DNA of 64,000 nucleotides, taken from Umezawaea sp049997955 (GTDB lineage Bacteria; Actinomycetota; Actinomycetes; Mycobacteriales; Pseudonocardiaceae). The number at the start of each line of letters is the position of its first letter. Position 1 is the first letter of the stretch. The stretch lies in assembly GCA_049997955.1 (NCBI GenBank), contig JAEBDY010000007.1:186001-250000 (forward strand). The letters are read 5' to 3'. The notes beneath the pieces are model-generated. The model had not been told where the DNA came from. It ran no database searches and saw only the letters and a program-made list of their open reading frames with translations. Positions 40,791-49,006 of the stretch are shown in pieces. The position numbers and the translations under genes are program-made.

Positions 40791-41345
40791 CTACGGCCGA
40801 GTGCGCAGCGGCTTGAGCAGGCAGTCGAACGCCGGGCTGCTCGGCGTGAACGTCGTGGTGGCGATCGGCGTCCAGCCCCAGCGCAGGTAGGCCGAGCGCG
40901 CGAGCTCGTTGTCCGGTTCGACGCACATGAGGCCGCGTTCCTCCGCGCGGGTGCGCAGGAACTCGTCGTGCAGGGTGCGGGCGATCCCCCTGCCGCGCCA
41001 GCGCTCGCGCACCATGATCTCCTGGATGAACACGGTCCGCACGCCGGTCTCCGCCGTGGTCCCGGCGGGCAGGACGTCCTTCAGCGGCGACCACCAGCGG
41101 GTGTAGGCGGGCAGGGCGAAGCCGTACAGGTAGCCCGCGGTCTCGCCGTCGTCCTCGGCCGCGAGCAGGCCGAACCCCGGCTGCCGCGACGCGATGACGA
41201 GCCGGTCGCGGAACCTGTCGTCGGCGTAGTACGGGATGCCGCGGAACGGCGGCTCGGCGTGGACCTCGCCGTGCACGCGCACGGCCTCGTCCAGCACCGC
41301 GCGCGTTCCCTCCGCGTCGCGGCGGCGCAGCGTCACTGGTCTCAT
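40791..41345 (-). CDS. GNAT-family N-acetyltransferase
   Basis: 184 residues. The acetyl-CoA motif is 'VRERWRGRGIARTLHDEFL' (Q/RxxGxG/A), preceded by the beta-strand 'RTVFIQEIMV' and followed by 'EPDNELARSAYLRWGWTPI'. The substrate is unknown; it could be a product-modifying or self-protecting acetyltransferase. It lies 62 nt upstream of KAS III on the same strand and is divergent from the condensation-domain gene, so it could belong to the cluster or be an unrelated neighbour. Confidence 0.85.
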   Translation of the reverse strand: MRPVTLRRRDAEGTRAVLDEAVRVHGEVHAEPPFRGIPYYADDRFRDRLVIASRQPGFGLLAAEDDGETAGYLYGFALPAYTRWWSPLKDVLPAGTTAETGVRTVFIQEIMVRERWRGRGIARTLHDEFLRTRAEERGLMCVEPDNELARSAYLRWGWTPIATTTFTPSSPAFDCLLKPLRTRP

Positions 41346-41411
41346 GACGCCCGATCCTGTCCTCGGCCGCCTCGTCGGTCCATGCCGTGAGCGGCGATTA
41401 CTGGGCGGAAC

Positions 41412-41454
41412 GAGGGTTTTCCCCCATGCTGCGGCGCGGGGGTCGCTCTACCGT
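41412..41454 (+). promoter_or_regulatory. Promoter of the condensation-domain gene with cluster-specific motif
   Basis: GAGGGTTTTCCCCCATGCTG (41412-41431), 17 bp, then TACCGT (41449-41454), followed by a 32-nt leader with GGGAGG before the ATG at 41487. The 20-mer is near-identical to that before KAS III and stands in the same position relative to its -10. Confidence 0.6.
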
Positions 41455-41486
41455 CGGCACGGGTGTCAGCCAGCGGGAGGCAAGCG

Positions 41487-43139
41487 ATGGGACAACTGCG
41501 CGTCGACTTCACCGGTGCTCGCGGCGGTGAGGGCCCGGTGACCCTCGGCCAGGGCAACGTGCTGGAGTGGATCGGCGCGCAGCGCCAGGAGCGCTCGGAC
41601 ATCCTGTGCCGCTTCGTCCCCGTGCCGGACGGCGTGGCACTGGCGGACATCGGCGAGGTGCTGGCCGTGCTGATCGCGCGGTACGAGGCGCTGCGGACCA
41701 CCATCGTCCCCGGCGAACGGGCCAGGCAGGTCGTGGCGGCACTGGGCTCGCTGACCGTCGAGGTGACCGAACTGGACGGCCCCGAGGCGGAGCCGGTGCT
41801 GCGGGAACGGCTGGCGGCACAGCCGTTCGACTACGGCGTCGACCTGCCGCTGCGGGTCGCCGTCGCCACCCGCGACGGCGTGCCGCACCTGGTCGCGCTC
41901 GCGTTGTCGCACCTGGCCACGGACTTCGCCAGCATCTCGCTGGTGGCGGCGCAGGTGGCCTCCCTGCTGGCCGATCCCGCGCTGCGGGTCGTCGGCCCGA
42001 CCGTGCACCAGCCGCTCGACCAGGCCGCGCTGGAGGCCACCGAGCCCGCTCGGCGGCGAGCGGCCGCGGCGGTCCGGTTCTGGGAGAACCAGCTCCGCCG
42101 GATGCCGCAGTGCGTGTTCTCCGTGCCCGTCGTGGGCGAGGACGGCTGCCGCGAGGGCTACCTGAGGTCACCCGCCGCGGGCCTGGCGCTGCCCGCGATC
42201 GTGGCCAGGACCGGGGTCAGCCACTCGACGGTCCTGCTCGCCGCGGCGGCGACGCTGCTCGCGGTGCGCACCGGCAACCCCCGAGGCGCGCTGGTGTCCA
42301 TCTGCGGCAACCGGTTCCGGCCCGGCATGGCCGACTACGTCGGCACGATCGCGCAGGACGCGCTGGTGCCGTTCGAACTCGGTCGGTCCACTGTGGACGA
42401 CGTGGTCCGCGGCGTCCAGCTGGCGACCATGAACGCCTACCGGTACAGCCAGTTCGAGGCGAAGCGGCTGTGGCCGGTGATGGACCGCGTGGCGGCCGAG
42501 CGCGGCACCCGGTTCCAGCGCGACTGCGTGTTCAACGACGTCGGCGCGCACGGCGAGGAGCGGTCGGTCGACCCCACGCCGCCCACCGCCGTCGAGCTGG
42601 CGGCCCAGGAGTCCTCGTTCACCTGGCTGCCCGCGACCTCCTACCCGGTGGCGTTCTACTTCACCGTGATCAGCGCGGGCCGCGACGTCCGGATCGCGCT
42701 GTACGCCGACACCCGCTACCTGCCGCCCGCCGACATCGAGGGGTTCCTGCGCGGGGTCGAGGCGCTGCTCGTCGCGTCCGCCGCCCGTGAGGTGCCGGTC
42801 GCGGAGGTGCCCGCGATCACCGGGATCGTGCCGGTGGAGCGCGGGGACGGCTGGGCGCTCGTCGACTCGTGCTGGGTGGAGGTGGCGGAGGTGCGGAAGG
42901 TGCTGGAGGAGGCGACCGGTGGGGCCGCGGCGGTGTTCCACTCGGACGACCTCGTCGGGTACGTGGTGGCGGACGAGAAGCCGCAGGCGATCCACGAGAA
43001 GTGCGTGGCCCTGCTGCCCGGCCGGTACACCGCGATGGCGCCCGGCCGGTACGTGGTGTGCGCCGCCGCGCCGGACGACCTCGCGGACCTCGCGGCCTGG
43101 CGGGCGATGCCGGTCGTGGCGGAGGGAACGGGTCGGTAA
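41487..43139 (+). CDS. Stand-alone condensation-domain protein
   Basis: 550 residues. Residues 1-430 have the NRPS condensation fold. The HHxxxDG active-site motif is 'LSHLATDF' (S141, H142, D146), so the catalytic second His and the structural Asp are kept while the first His and the Gly are replaced. Residues about 445-550 ('LPGRYTAMAPGRYVVCAAAP') resemble the C-terminal lobe of an adenylation domain without its main part. It could join the ACP-bound acyl group to an amine or alcohol. ATG with GGGAGG 6 nt upstream. It is transcribed away from the KAS III operon but shares its promoter motif. Confidence 0.8.
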   Translation: MGQLRVDFTGARGGEGPVTLGQGNVLEWIGAQRQERSDILCRFVPVPDGVALADIGEVLAVLIARYEALRTTIVPGERARQVVAALGSLTVEVTELDGPEAEPVLRERLAAQPFDYGVDLPLRVAVATRDGVPHLVALALSHLATDFASISLVAAQVASLLADPALRVVGPTVHQPLDQAALEATEPARRRAAAAVRFWENQLRRMPQCVFSVPVVGEDGCREGYLRSPAAGLALPAIVARTGVSHSTVLLAAAATLLAVRTGNPRGALVSICGNRFRPGMADYVGTIAQDALVPFELGRSTVDDVVRGVQLATMNAYRYSQFEAKRLWPVMDRVAAERGTRFQRDCVFNDVGAHGEERSVDPTPPTAVELAAQESSFTWLPATSYPVAFYFTVISAGRDVRIALYADTRYLPPADIEGFLRGVEALLVASAAREVPVAEVPAITGIVPVERGDGWALVDSCWVEVAEVRKVLEEATGGAAAVFHSDDLVGYVVADEKPQAIHEKCVALLPGRYTAMAPGRYVVCAAAPDDLADLAAWRAMPVVAEGTGR

Positions 43140-43179
43140 TCGCGTTGCGACGGGACCGCTCCTCGCCGAGAGTGGTCGG

Positions 43180-44100
43180 ATGGTCGTGCTGCGCGTGCTC
43201 GGGGTCGACGACTGGGCCGACTGGCGGGAACTCCGCCTGGCGGCGTTGCGGGACGCGCCGGACGTGTTCGGCTCCAAGCTCGCCGACTGGCAGGGGGACG
43301 GCGACCGCGAGGACCGCTGGCGTGCCCGGCTGGACGGCATGCACAACGTGCTGGCGCACCTGGACGGCGAGCCCGCCGGCATGGTGAGCGGGATGCCGCG
43401 CGGGCACGGCGTCGTGCTGATCTCGATGTGGGTGGCGCCGTTCGCCCGTGGTCGCGGTGTCGGTGACGCGCTGGTGGCCGCGGTGGTCGACCGGGCGGAC
43501 GGGGTCGTGTCCCTGCTGGTGAAGGAGTCCAACCTGGCCGCCGCCTCCCTGTACCGGCGGCACGGCTTCGTGGACGACGGCCCGTGCGGCGGCGACGAGC
43601 GCCGGATGGTCCGCCACCCGTCCCGCTCCTGGCTCACGCCGCGCGCCGAGGTCCGGGCTTCGCCCATCGAGGGCCTCGGCCTGTTCGCCACCGAGCCGAT
43701 CTCCGCGGGCGAGGTCGTGATGAGGCTGGGCGGTCGTCCCGTCGACGACGGCGAACTCGCCGCGCTCACCCCGCCGTACAGCAGCCTGACCGTCGGCGTC
43801 GGCCGTCACCTGGTGCTCGACCCGGCCCACCCGGTGCGGTACGGCAACCACTCGTGCGACCCGACGCTGTGGCACGTCGACGCGTCCACGATCGTCGCGC
43901 GGTCGGACGTCCGCGCCGGGGCGGAGCTGACCATCGACTACGCCACCCACAGCGGTGTCGAGTCGTGGCGGATGCCCTGCCGCTGCGGCACGTCCGAGTG
44001 CCGGGGCAGCGTGTCCGGCGCGGACTGGCGGCTGCCCCGGCTGCGCCGGGTGTACGGCGAGCACTGGAGCCCACCGCTGCTGGACCGCATCCGGTCGTGA
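43180..44100 (+). CDS. GNAT-SET domain fusion protein
   Basis: 306 residues. Residues 1-145 form a GNAT acetyltransferase ('MWVAPFARGRGVGDALVAAV', 'KESNLAAASLYRRHGFVDDG'). Residues about 150-290 form a SET domain with 'IEGLGLFATEPISAGEVV', the SAM-site knot NHSCDP (223-228), 'ELTIDYA' (Tyr254) and post-SET cysteines C267, C269 and C274 in 'CRCGTSEC'. SET proteins methylate lysines; the joint acetyltransferase/methyltransferase makeup is unusual. ATG at 43180, 40 nt after the condensation gene on the same strand, so probably co-transcribed. The target could be a protein or the cluster product. Confidence 0.85.
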   Translation: MVVLRVLGVDDWADWRELRLAALRDAPDVFGSKLADWQGDGDREDRWRARLDGMHNVLAHLDGEPAGMVSGMPRGHGVVLISMWVAPFARGRGVGDALVAAVVDRADGVVSLLVKESNLAAASLYRRHGFVDDGPCGGDERRMVRHPSRSWLTPRAEVRASPIEGLGLFATEPISAGEVVMRLGGRPVDDGELAALTPPYSSLTVGVGRHLVLDPAHPVRYGNHSCDPTLWHVDASTIVARSDVRAGAELTIDYATHSGVESWRMPCRCGTSECRGSVSGADWRLPRLRRVYGEHWSPPLLDRIRS

Positions 44101-44176
44101 GCCGGTCGGACCGGGTTCGGGCCGCCTGCCGTCCGCGCACCGCCGCACCCGATCCGCCCGGCGCCGAAACGCAGTC

Positions 44177-46993
44177 CTAGGTGGATTCCGCCCCGGACAG
44201 CCGCTGCGCCACCCCGACCCGCGACTTCACCCCCAGCTTGGTGAACATCCGGGCCAGGTGCGCCTCGACGGTCTTCGCGCTCAGGAACAGCCGCGCGGCG
44301 ATCTCGCGGTTGGTCAGGCCGTCCGCGACCAGGCGGGCGATCTCGCGTTCCCGCCCCGACAGCGCGTCCACGGTGCCCACCGCGTCCGGGCGGCGGGGAC
44401 GGGGAGCCCGTGCGCCGAGCCTGCTCTCGCTGTTGCGCACGCGGGTCAGCAGCCAGCCCGCCTCGCAGGCGGCGTAGCCGTTCTTGGCCAGGCCGAACTC
44501 GACGCGCGCCCGTTGCAGGTCACCGGCGGCGGACAGGGCGACGGCGGCCACGTCGTGCGCCATCGCCCGGTACAGCGGCGCCCGCGCCTCGGCGAACCAG
44601 TGGGCCGCGGTCTCGGCCTCGTCGACCGACAGCGGCAGCTGACCGCACTCGGCGAGCACGCGGGAGCGGGTCAGGTGGGCGATTCCGCGCTGGAACGGGA
44701 GGTCCAGGGCGGCGGCCAGCACCAGCGCGTGCTCGGACAGGTCGAGCGCCTCGTCCAGCGACCCCAGGTGCGCCTTGGCGACGGCGAGGGAACCGCACCA
44801 CCGCACGGCGTGCAGGCCGACCACGTCCTTCGGGTCGTCGCCGACGTGCGGCGCGATGTGCTCGACGGCCGACTCCGGCCGGTCGGCGAACAGGTGCACG
44901 ACCGGGACGAACACGGCCGCCTCCTCGGCCCACCACCGGGACTTGGCGCGGACCGCGGCGAGCGGCAGGGCGACCTCCGGGCCCTGCTGCCACAGCGCGG
45001 AGCGCAGCTCCACGGCGTCGGCCATGGCCGACGTCTCGGGGCTGCCGATGAGCGCGGACGTCTCGCGCGCGTCCTCGGCCCGCCGCCGGGCGCGGGTGAG
45101 CCTGCCCGCGCGGGCGTGCAGCGCGGAGTCCACGATCAGCAGGTACGGCAGCACGTGCGTCTGCCCGTTCGCCCTGGCGATGGCCAGGCCGCGTCCGAGG
45201 TGCCGGGCTCCGTCCGCGTAGCGCTCCAGGTGCAGCTCCAGCCACGCCAGCGGGGGCAGCAGGTGCAGGTGGTCGCGGAGTTCGGTGTCGGACAGGCCGT
45301 CGACCAGCCGCACCGCGTCGGCCAGGTGGTGGCGCGCCTCGGTGGTCTCCGCGCCGTGCAGCGCCGCCAGACCCAGCAAGGTCGTGCCCGCCGCGAGCTG
45401 CCCCCGGTCGCCGGCGGCGGTGTCCACGGCGGTGCGCGCGTGCGCCGCGCAGCCCACCAGGTCGCCGCGCAGCAGGTCGGTCGCGGCCAGCTCCACCACG
45501 ATCCGGCCGCGTTCGGCCGGGTCGGCGGTCGACTCGGCCTCCAGCAGCGCGCGGGCTTCGTCCAGCCTGCCGAGCAGCCGGTCCACGACCGCGCAGAACC
45601 GCACGGCCACCGCGCGCAGCGGGCCGGGCACCTCCAGCACCTCGTGCAGGATCTCCCGGCTCTCCTCCAGGCCGCCGGTCAGCCCGAGCGCCCTCGCCAG
45701 CAGCAGCAACACCTCGGCCCGCCGCTCCGCGCGTTCGGGCAGCAGCCGCACCGCGGTGCGGGTCCACTCGACCGCGTGCGCGGGCGCGTTGTCGAGCGCG
45801 GCGGCGGCGGCCTCCACGAGCGTCGTGATCACGTCGTCGTCGCCGTGCCGGGCCGCGCGGCTCAGGTGGTGCGCCCGCAGCGGCAGCGGACCGCCACGGG
45901 CGCGCAGGTGCTCCTCGGCGCGGCGGTGGCCGTTGATCCGCCACGCGGGCCCGGCCGACTGGTACGCGGCGGCCCGCACCAGCGGGTGGCGGAACCGGAA
46001 CCGGGATCCGGCGGTGCGCACGACGCCCAGCGCCACCAGGTCGTCCAGCGCGCGGCACACCTCGTCCTCCGGCGCGTCCGCGATGATCGTGACCAGGTCC
46101 AGTTCGGCCGGGTCGCCCGCGATGGCCGCGGCCTGCGCGACCAGCCGCCGCGTCGCGTCCAGCGAGCGCAGCTCGGTCATCAGCAGCGCTTGCAGCCGTC
46201 GGGGCATCTCGTCCGGGTCGGCGTGGTCGGGATCGGCGAGGGCGGCGACCGTCCGGTCGTCCACGCGGGCCAGCGCGTCCAGGTACAGCGGGTTGCCGCC
46301 GCTGGCCGCGAGCAGCAGCCGTCGGCGGCGCGCGGTCGCGTCCGGCAGGAGTTCCGCCACGTCCTCGGCGTCGAACGGGCCGGGAGCCAGTCGGGTCACG
46401 TCGGCCCTGGTCCTGGCGAGCGCGGCGGGCAGCCCCGGCGGCACGTGGTGGCCCCGGTAGGCGACGGCCACCAGCAGCGGGACGTTCGGCATGTCCTGGA
46501 GGAGGTGCTCGACCAGTTCCAGCGACGCCTCGTCGGCCCAGTGCAGGTCGTCCAGCAGCACGACCAGACCCGGTGGTTTCGCGAACCGGGTCACCACCCG
46601 GCGCACCGCCCGGTACAGCCGGTACCGCTCGGCGCCGCCCGCCAGACCCGCGGCGAGGTCGGGGGAGAGGGCGTCCAGCACCCTCCGCGTCTCGTCGTCG
46701 CCACCAGGACCCGCCAGCCGTTCCAGCGCCTCGCCGACCATGCCGAACGGGACGTCGCGCTCGTATTCGCCCGCGCGACCCGATACCAATTCCATTCGGT
46801 GGTCTGCGGCCATTCGGGCGAGTTCGTCCAGTAATCGCGTCTTGCCGATTCCGGTCTCGCCGTGGATCTCCACCACCTGCGGTCGACTATCGCGCAATCG
46901 GCCCAGCACTTCGGTGAGATTGCCCAGCTCGATCCGTCTGCCTGCGGTTCTGGTCTCGGGTGCGAGGGCTTCCGGATCGGCGGCATCCACCAC
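44177..46993 (-). CDS. LuxR-type LAL-family transcriptional activator
   Basis: 938 residues, the size of a large ATP-binding LuxR (LAL/MalT-like) regulator. N-terminal P-loop 'GETGIGKT' (45-52), Walker B-like 'LVVLLDDLHWAD', a long helical TPR-like middle, and the C-terminal LuxR HTH 'LSGREREIARLVADGLTNREIAARL'. These proteins usually switch on antibiotic clusters. GTG start with GAGGAG upstream. The region before it has a TTCCGA/TCGGAA dyad and a weaker copy of the AGGG-TTCC motif found at the two cluster promoters, so autoregulation is likely (inference). Convergent with the GNAT-SET gene. Confidence 0.93.
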   Translation of the reverse strand: MVDAADPEALAPETRTAGRRIELGNLTEVLGRLRDSRPQVVEIHGETGIGKTRLLDELARMAADHRMELVSGRAGEYERDVPFGMVGEALERLAGPGGDDETRRVLDALSPDLAAGLAGGAERYRLYRAVRRVVTRFAKPPGLVVLLDDLHWADEASLELVEHLLQDMPNVPLLVAVAYRGHHVPPGLPAALARTRADVTRLAPGPFDAEDVAELLPDATARRRRLLLAASGGNPLYLDALARVDDRTVAALADPDHADPDEMPRRLQALLMTELRSLDATRRLVAQAAAIAGDPAELDLVTIIADAPEDEVCRALDDLVALGVVRTAGSRFRFRHPLVRAAAYQSAGPAWRINGHRRAEEHLRARGGPLPLRAHHLSRAARHGDDDVITTLVEAAAAALDNAPAHAVEWTRTAVRLLPERAERRAEVLLLLARALGLTGGLEESREILHEVLEVPGPLRAVAVRFCAVVDRLLGRLDEARALLEAESTADPAERGRIVVELAATDLLRGDLVGCAAHARTAVDTAAGDRGQLAAGTTLLGLAALHGAETTEARHHLADAVRLVDGLSDTELRDHLHLLPPLAWLELHLERYADGARHLGRGLAIARANGQTHVLPYLLIVDSALHARAGRLTRARRRAEDARETSALIGSPETSAMADAVELRSALWQQGPEVALPLAAVRAKSRWWAEEAAVFVPVVHLFADRPESAVEHIAPHVGDDPKDVVGLHAVRWCGSLAVAKAHLGSLDEALDLSEHALVLAAALDLPFQRGIAHLTRSRVLAECGQLPLSVDEAETAAHWFAEARAPLYRAMAHDVAAVALSAAGDLQRARVEFGLAKNGYAACEAGWLLTRVRNSESRLGARAPRPRRPDAVGTVDALSGREREIARLVADGLTNREIAARLFLSAKTVEAHLARMFTKLGVKSRVGVAQRLSGAEST

Positions 46994-47006
46994 TCGTGCT
47001 CCTCGT

Positions 47007-47089
47007 TTCCGATTTTTACGGAAGTCGGAAAACGCGATGGTAGGGGAGCGGTCAAGGCCTGTCGATCAGTGCGAATGCGGAACCCCTAT
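47007..47089 (-). promoter_or_regulatory. Candidate operator sites before the LAL regulator
   Basis: TTCCGA (47007-47012) and TCGGAA (47025-47030) form a dyad directly before the ribosome site. Further upstream the minus strand reads ATAGGGGTTCCGCATTC (47089-47073), a partial match to the motif shared by the KAS III and condensation-gene promoters. Confidence 0.35.
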
Positions 47090-47094
47090 GGACG

Positions 47095-47310
47095 CTATTC
47101 GCCCTGGAACCGGCACTCCCGGTCCCGGCCGACGACTTCGCGTCCGAACAGCCGCCGGGGGCGTTCGTCCACCAGGACGAACCCCTCCCGCTGGTAGATC
47201 CGCACGGCCAGGTCGTCTGCCTCGAAGCGGGTCGGGATCCGGCTCAGGTACCCCGCGTCCAGCCCGAGGTCGCCGCGCAGGTCGGCGACCGTCGTCGTCG
47301 ACGACCTCAA
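47095..47310 (-). pseudogene. Remnant of a MarR-GNAT fusion gene
   Basis: On the minus strand the frame reads 'VADLRGDLGLDAGYLSRI', the wing/helix of the MarR half of the common actinobacterial MarR-GNAT proteins, and after only a few residues 'LAVRIYQREGFVLVDERPRR' and 'LFGREVVGRD', the C-terminal end of the GNAT half. In intact family members these blocks are about 150-200 residues apart. An internal deletion has therefore joined the ends. The N-terminal part is also missing or out of frame upstream (47310-47478, which shows no other gene). Confidence 0.65.
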
Positions 47311-47478
47311 CCAGGTCGTTGACCGTGTCGAAGGTGCTGGCGAACGAAACCCGGGACCCCTCCGGTCATTCCGGTGAGTCCTGGCCCTTGGTGATCGTCC
47401 GAGCCACGCCGGCGGTCCCACCGGAGTGCTGCGGTCGACACCGACGCCAGGACCTCATGACGTGTCAGGCGCGAGGCC

Positions 47479-48927
47479 TCACGGCCGGTAGATCGCGAGC
47501 GCGGCGGGGTGGGAGCGGAACTCGAACCGGTCGCCCGTCGGGCCCACCTCGCCGTCCGTCGCGATCGCCACGTCCGTGCCGAACACCTGCACGTCCATCG
47601 TGCGGGTCTCCATGTGCCGGTAGGTGCGGCTGCGGTGCAGGGAGCCGAGCAGCGCGCCGATGAAGAACCTGGTGCGCGAGTACCGGGTGTCCGCGCGGAT
47701 GAACCGCACGTCCATCAGGCCCGAGTCCAGCTTCGGGCGGGTGGTCGGGGCGAAGCCCTTCGGCAGGTACGGGCCGTTGCCGACGAACAGCATCCACACC
47801 AGGTGCGGCTCGCCGTTCAGCTCCATGCGCAGCGGCTGCGACGTCCTCAGCACCTTCGCCATGGCCAGGCCCGCGGCGGGCCACTTGCCCCACCGCTTCT
47901 CCATCTTCTCCCGCATCCGCACCATGTCCGGGTAGCCGCCGAGGCTCGCCGTGTTCACGAACCAGATCCGGTCACCGCCGTCCACCTCCACGGTCGCCAG
48001 GTCGACCCGCACGCCGTCGCCCGCCTGCACCGCCGCCTCGGCGTCCGCCAGCCCGTCGACGCCCACGTCCCTGGCGAAGTGGTTGAGCGTGCCCGCGGGC
48101 ACCAGCACGAGCGGCAACTCGTGCTCGGCGGCCAAGGCTGCCACCGCTGCGACGGTCCCGTCTCCGCCCGCGACACCGAGGGCGACCGGGTGGTGGTCGT
48201 CGATCACGGTGTCGAGCTCGTCGATCGGGACGACGATCGCCTTCGGCCACGCCTGCTGGATCTGCTCGGACGGGTCCGCCGCGGTCGGCCCCGAGCCGGG
48301 GTTGACGACCACCACCAGGCCCTCGCCGTCGACCAGCTCGTCCAACGTCGTGTGCTCGTAGGCCGAGGCGGGCTCCTCGCGGCCCAGCGGCCACCAGCGG
48401 CGCGTCAGCAGGCCCGCGCCGACGCCGATCGCCGCGCCCGCCGCCACGTCGGACGGCCAGTGCACGCCGGTGTGCACGCGCGAGTACGCCACGGCCGCGG
48501 CGATCGGGGCGATCACGGCCGCCGCCTTCGGCGAGTCCATCGCGATGGCCGTCGTGAACGCCGCCGCGGAGGCCGCGTGCCCGGACGGGAAGGACGACGA
48601 CGTGGGCCGCTTGGTCAGCCGTCGCGACACCGGGACCAGGTCCGCGGCGGGCCTGCGCCGGGGGAACAGGGTCTTGCCGACCGCGTTCGCGCTGAAGCTG
48701 GCGCCCGCGATGGCCACCACGCCGCGCAGCGCGGCCTTGCGGGTTATTCCTTTCCGCGTGGCAAGAAGACCGGCGATCACGAACCACAGCACCCCGTGGT
48801 TCGCCGTCTTCGTCAACCTCTTCAACCCGGCATCCGCCGAGGTCAACGGCATGTTCGCGCTCCGGCGAACCAGCTTCTGGTCGAGCAGTCCGACCCTTGC
48901 CCCCGACTTGCGCACTCGTCTCAACAC
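47479..48927 (-). CDS. PAP2 phosphatase / diacylglycerol-kinase-like fusion protein
   Basis: 482 residues. The N-terminal PAP2 phosphatase has KTLFPRRRP, 'SSSFPSGHAASA' and 'SRVHTGVHWPSDV', the three C1-C3 motifs, with several membrane helices (about 45-170). The C-terminal lipid-kinase domain has 'VVVNPGSGPTAADP' and 'GVAGGDGTVAAVAALA'. Such bifunctional proteins are common in actinobacteria and probably interconvert phosphorylated and unphosphorylated lipids at the membrane. The first ATG of the frame, ending at 48927, is taken as start. It is divergent from pafA with 79 bp between them. Confidence 0.92.
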   Translation of the reverse strand: MLRRVRKSGARVGLLDQKLVRRSANMPLTSADAGLKRLTKTANHGVLWFVIAGLLATRKGITRKAALRGVVAIAGASFSANAVGKTLFPRRRPAADLVPVSRRLTKRPTSSSFPSGHAASAAAFTTAIAMDSPKAAAVIAPIAAAVAYSRVHTGVHWPSDVAAGAAIGVGAGLLTRRWWPLGREEPASAYEHTTLDELVDGEGLVVVVNPGSGPTAADPSEQIQQAWPKAIVVPIDELDTVIDDHHPVALGVAGGDGTVAAVAALAAEHELPLVLVPAGTLNHFARDVGVDGLADAEAAVQAGDGVRVDLATVEVDGGDRIWFVNTASLGGYPDMVRMREKMEKRWGKWPAAGLAMAKVLRTSQPLRMELNGEPHLVWMLFVGNGPYLPKGFAPTTRPKLDSGLMDVRFIRADTRYSRTRFFIGALLGSLHRSRTYRHMETRTMDVQVFGTDVAIATDGEVGPTGDRFEFRSHPAALAIYRP

Positions 48928-48994
48928 ACGACGACGTTAGCCCGAAACGGGCACGCCGCCCGTTTGGATCACTGATCGCGGGACGTTTTGCGCC

Positions 48995-49000
48995 TACTGT
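48995..49000 (+). promoter_or_regulatory. -10 element TACTGT of pafA (leaderless)
   Basis: TACTGT, exactly six bases (TGGGGG), then the ATG at 49007. No room exists for a ribosome site at normal spacing. Confidence 0.65.
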
Positions 49001-49006
49001 TGGGGG

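Noticed and set aside
43955..46834. A 959-residue plus-strand open frame opposite the LAL regulator
   Set aside because: Shadow of the 938-residue LuxR-type gene, which has clear P-loop and HTH motifs on the minus strand.
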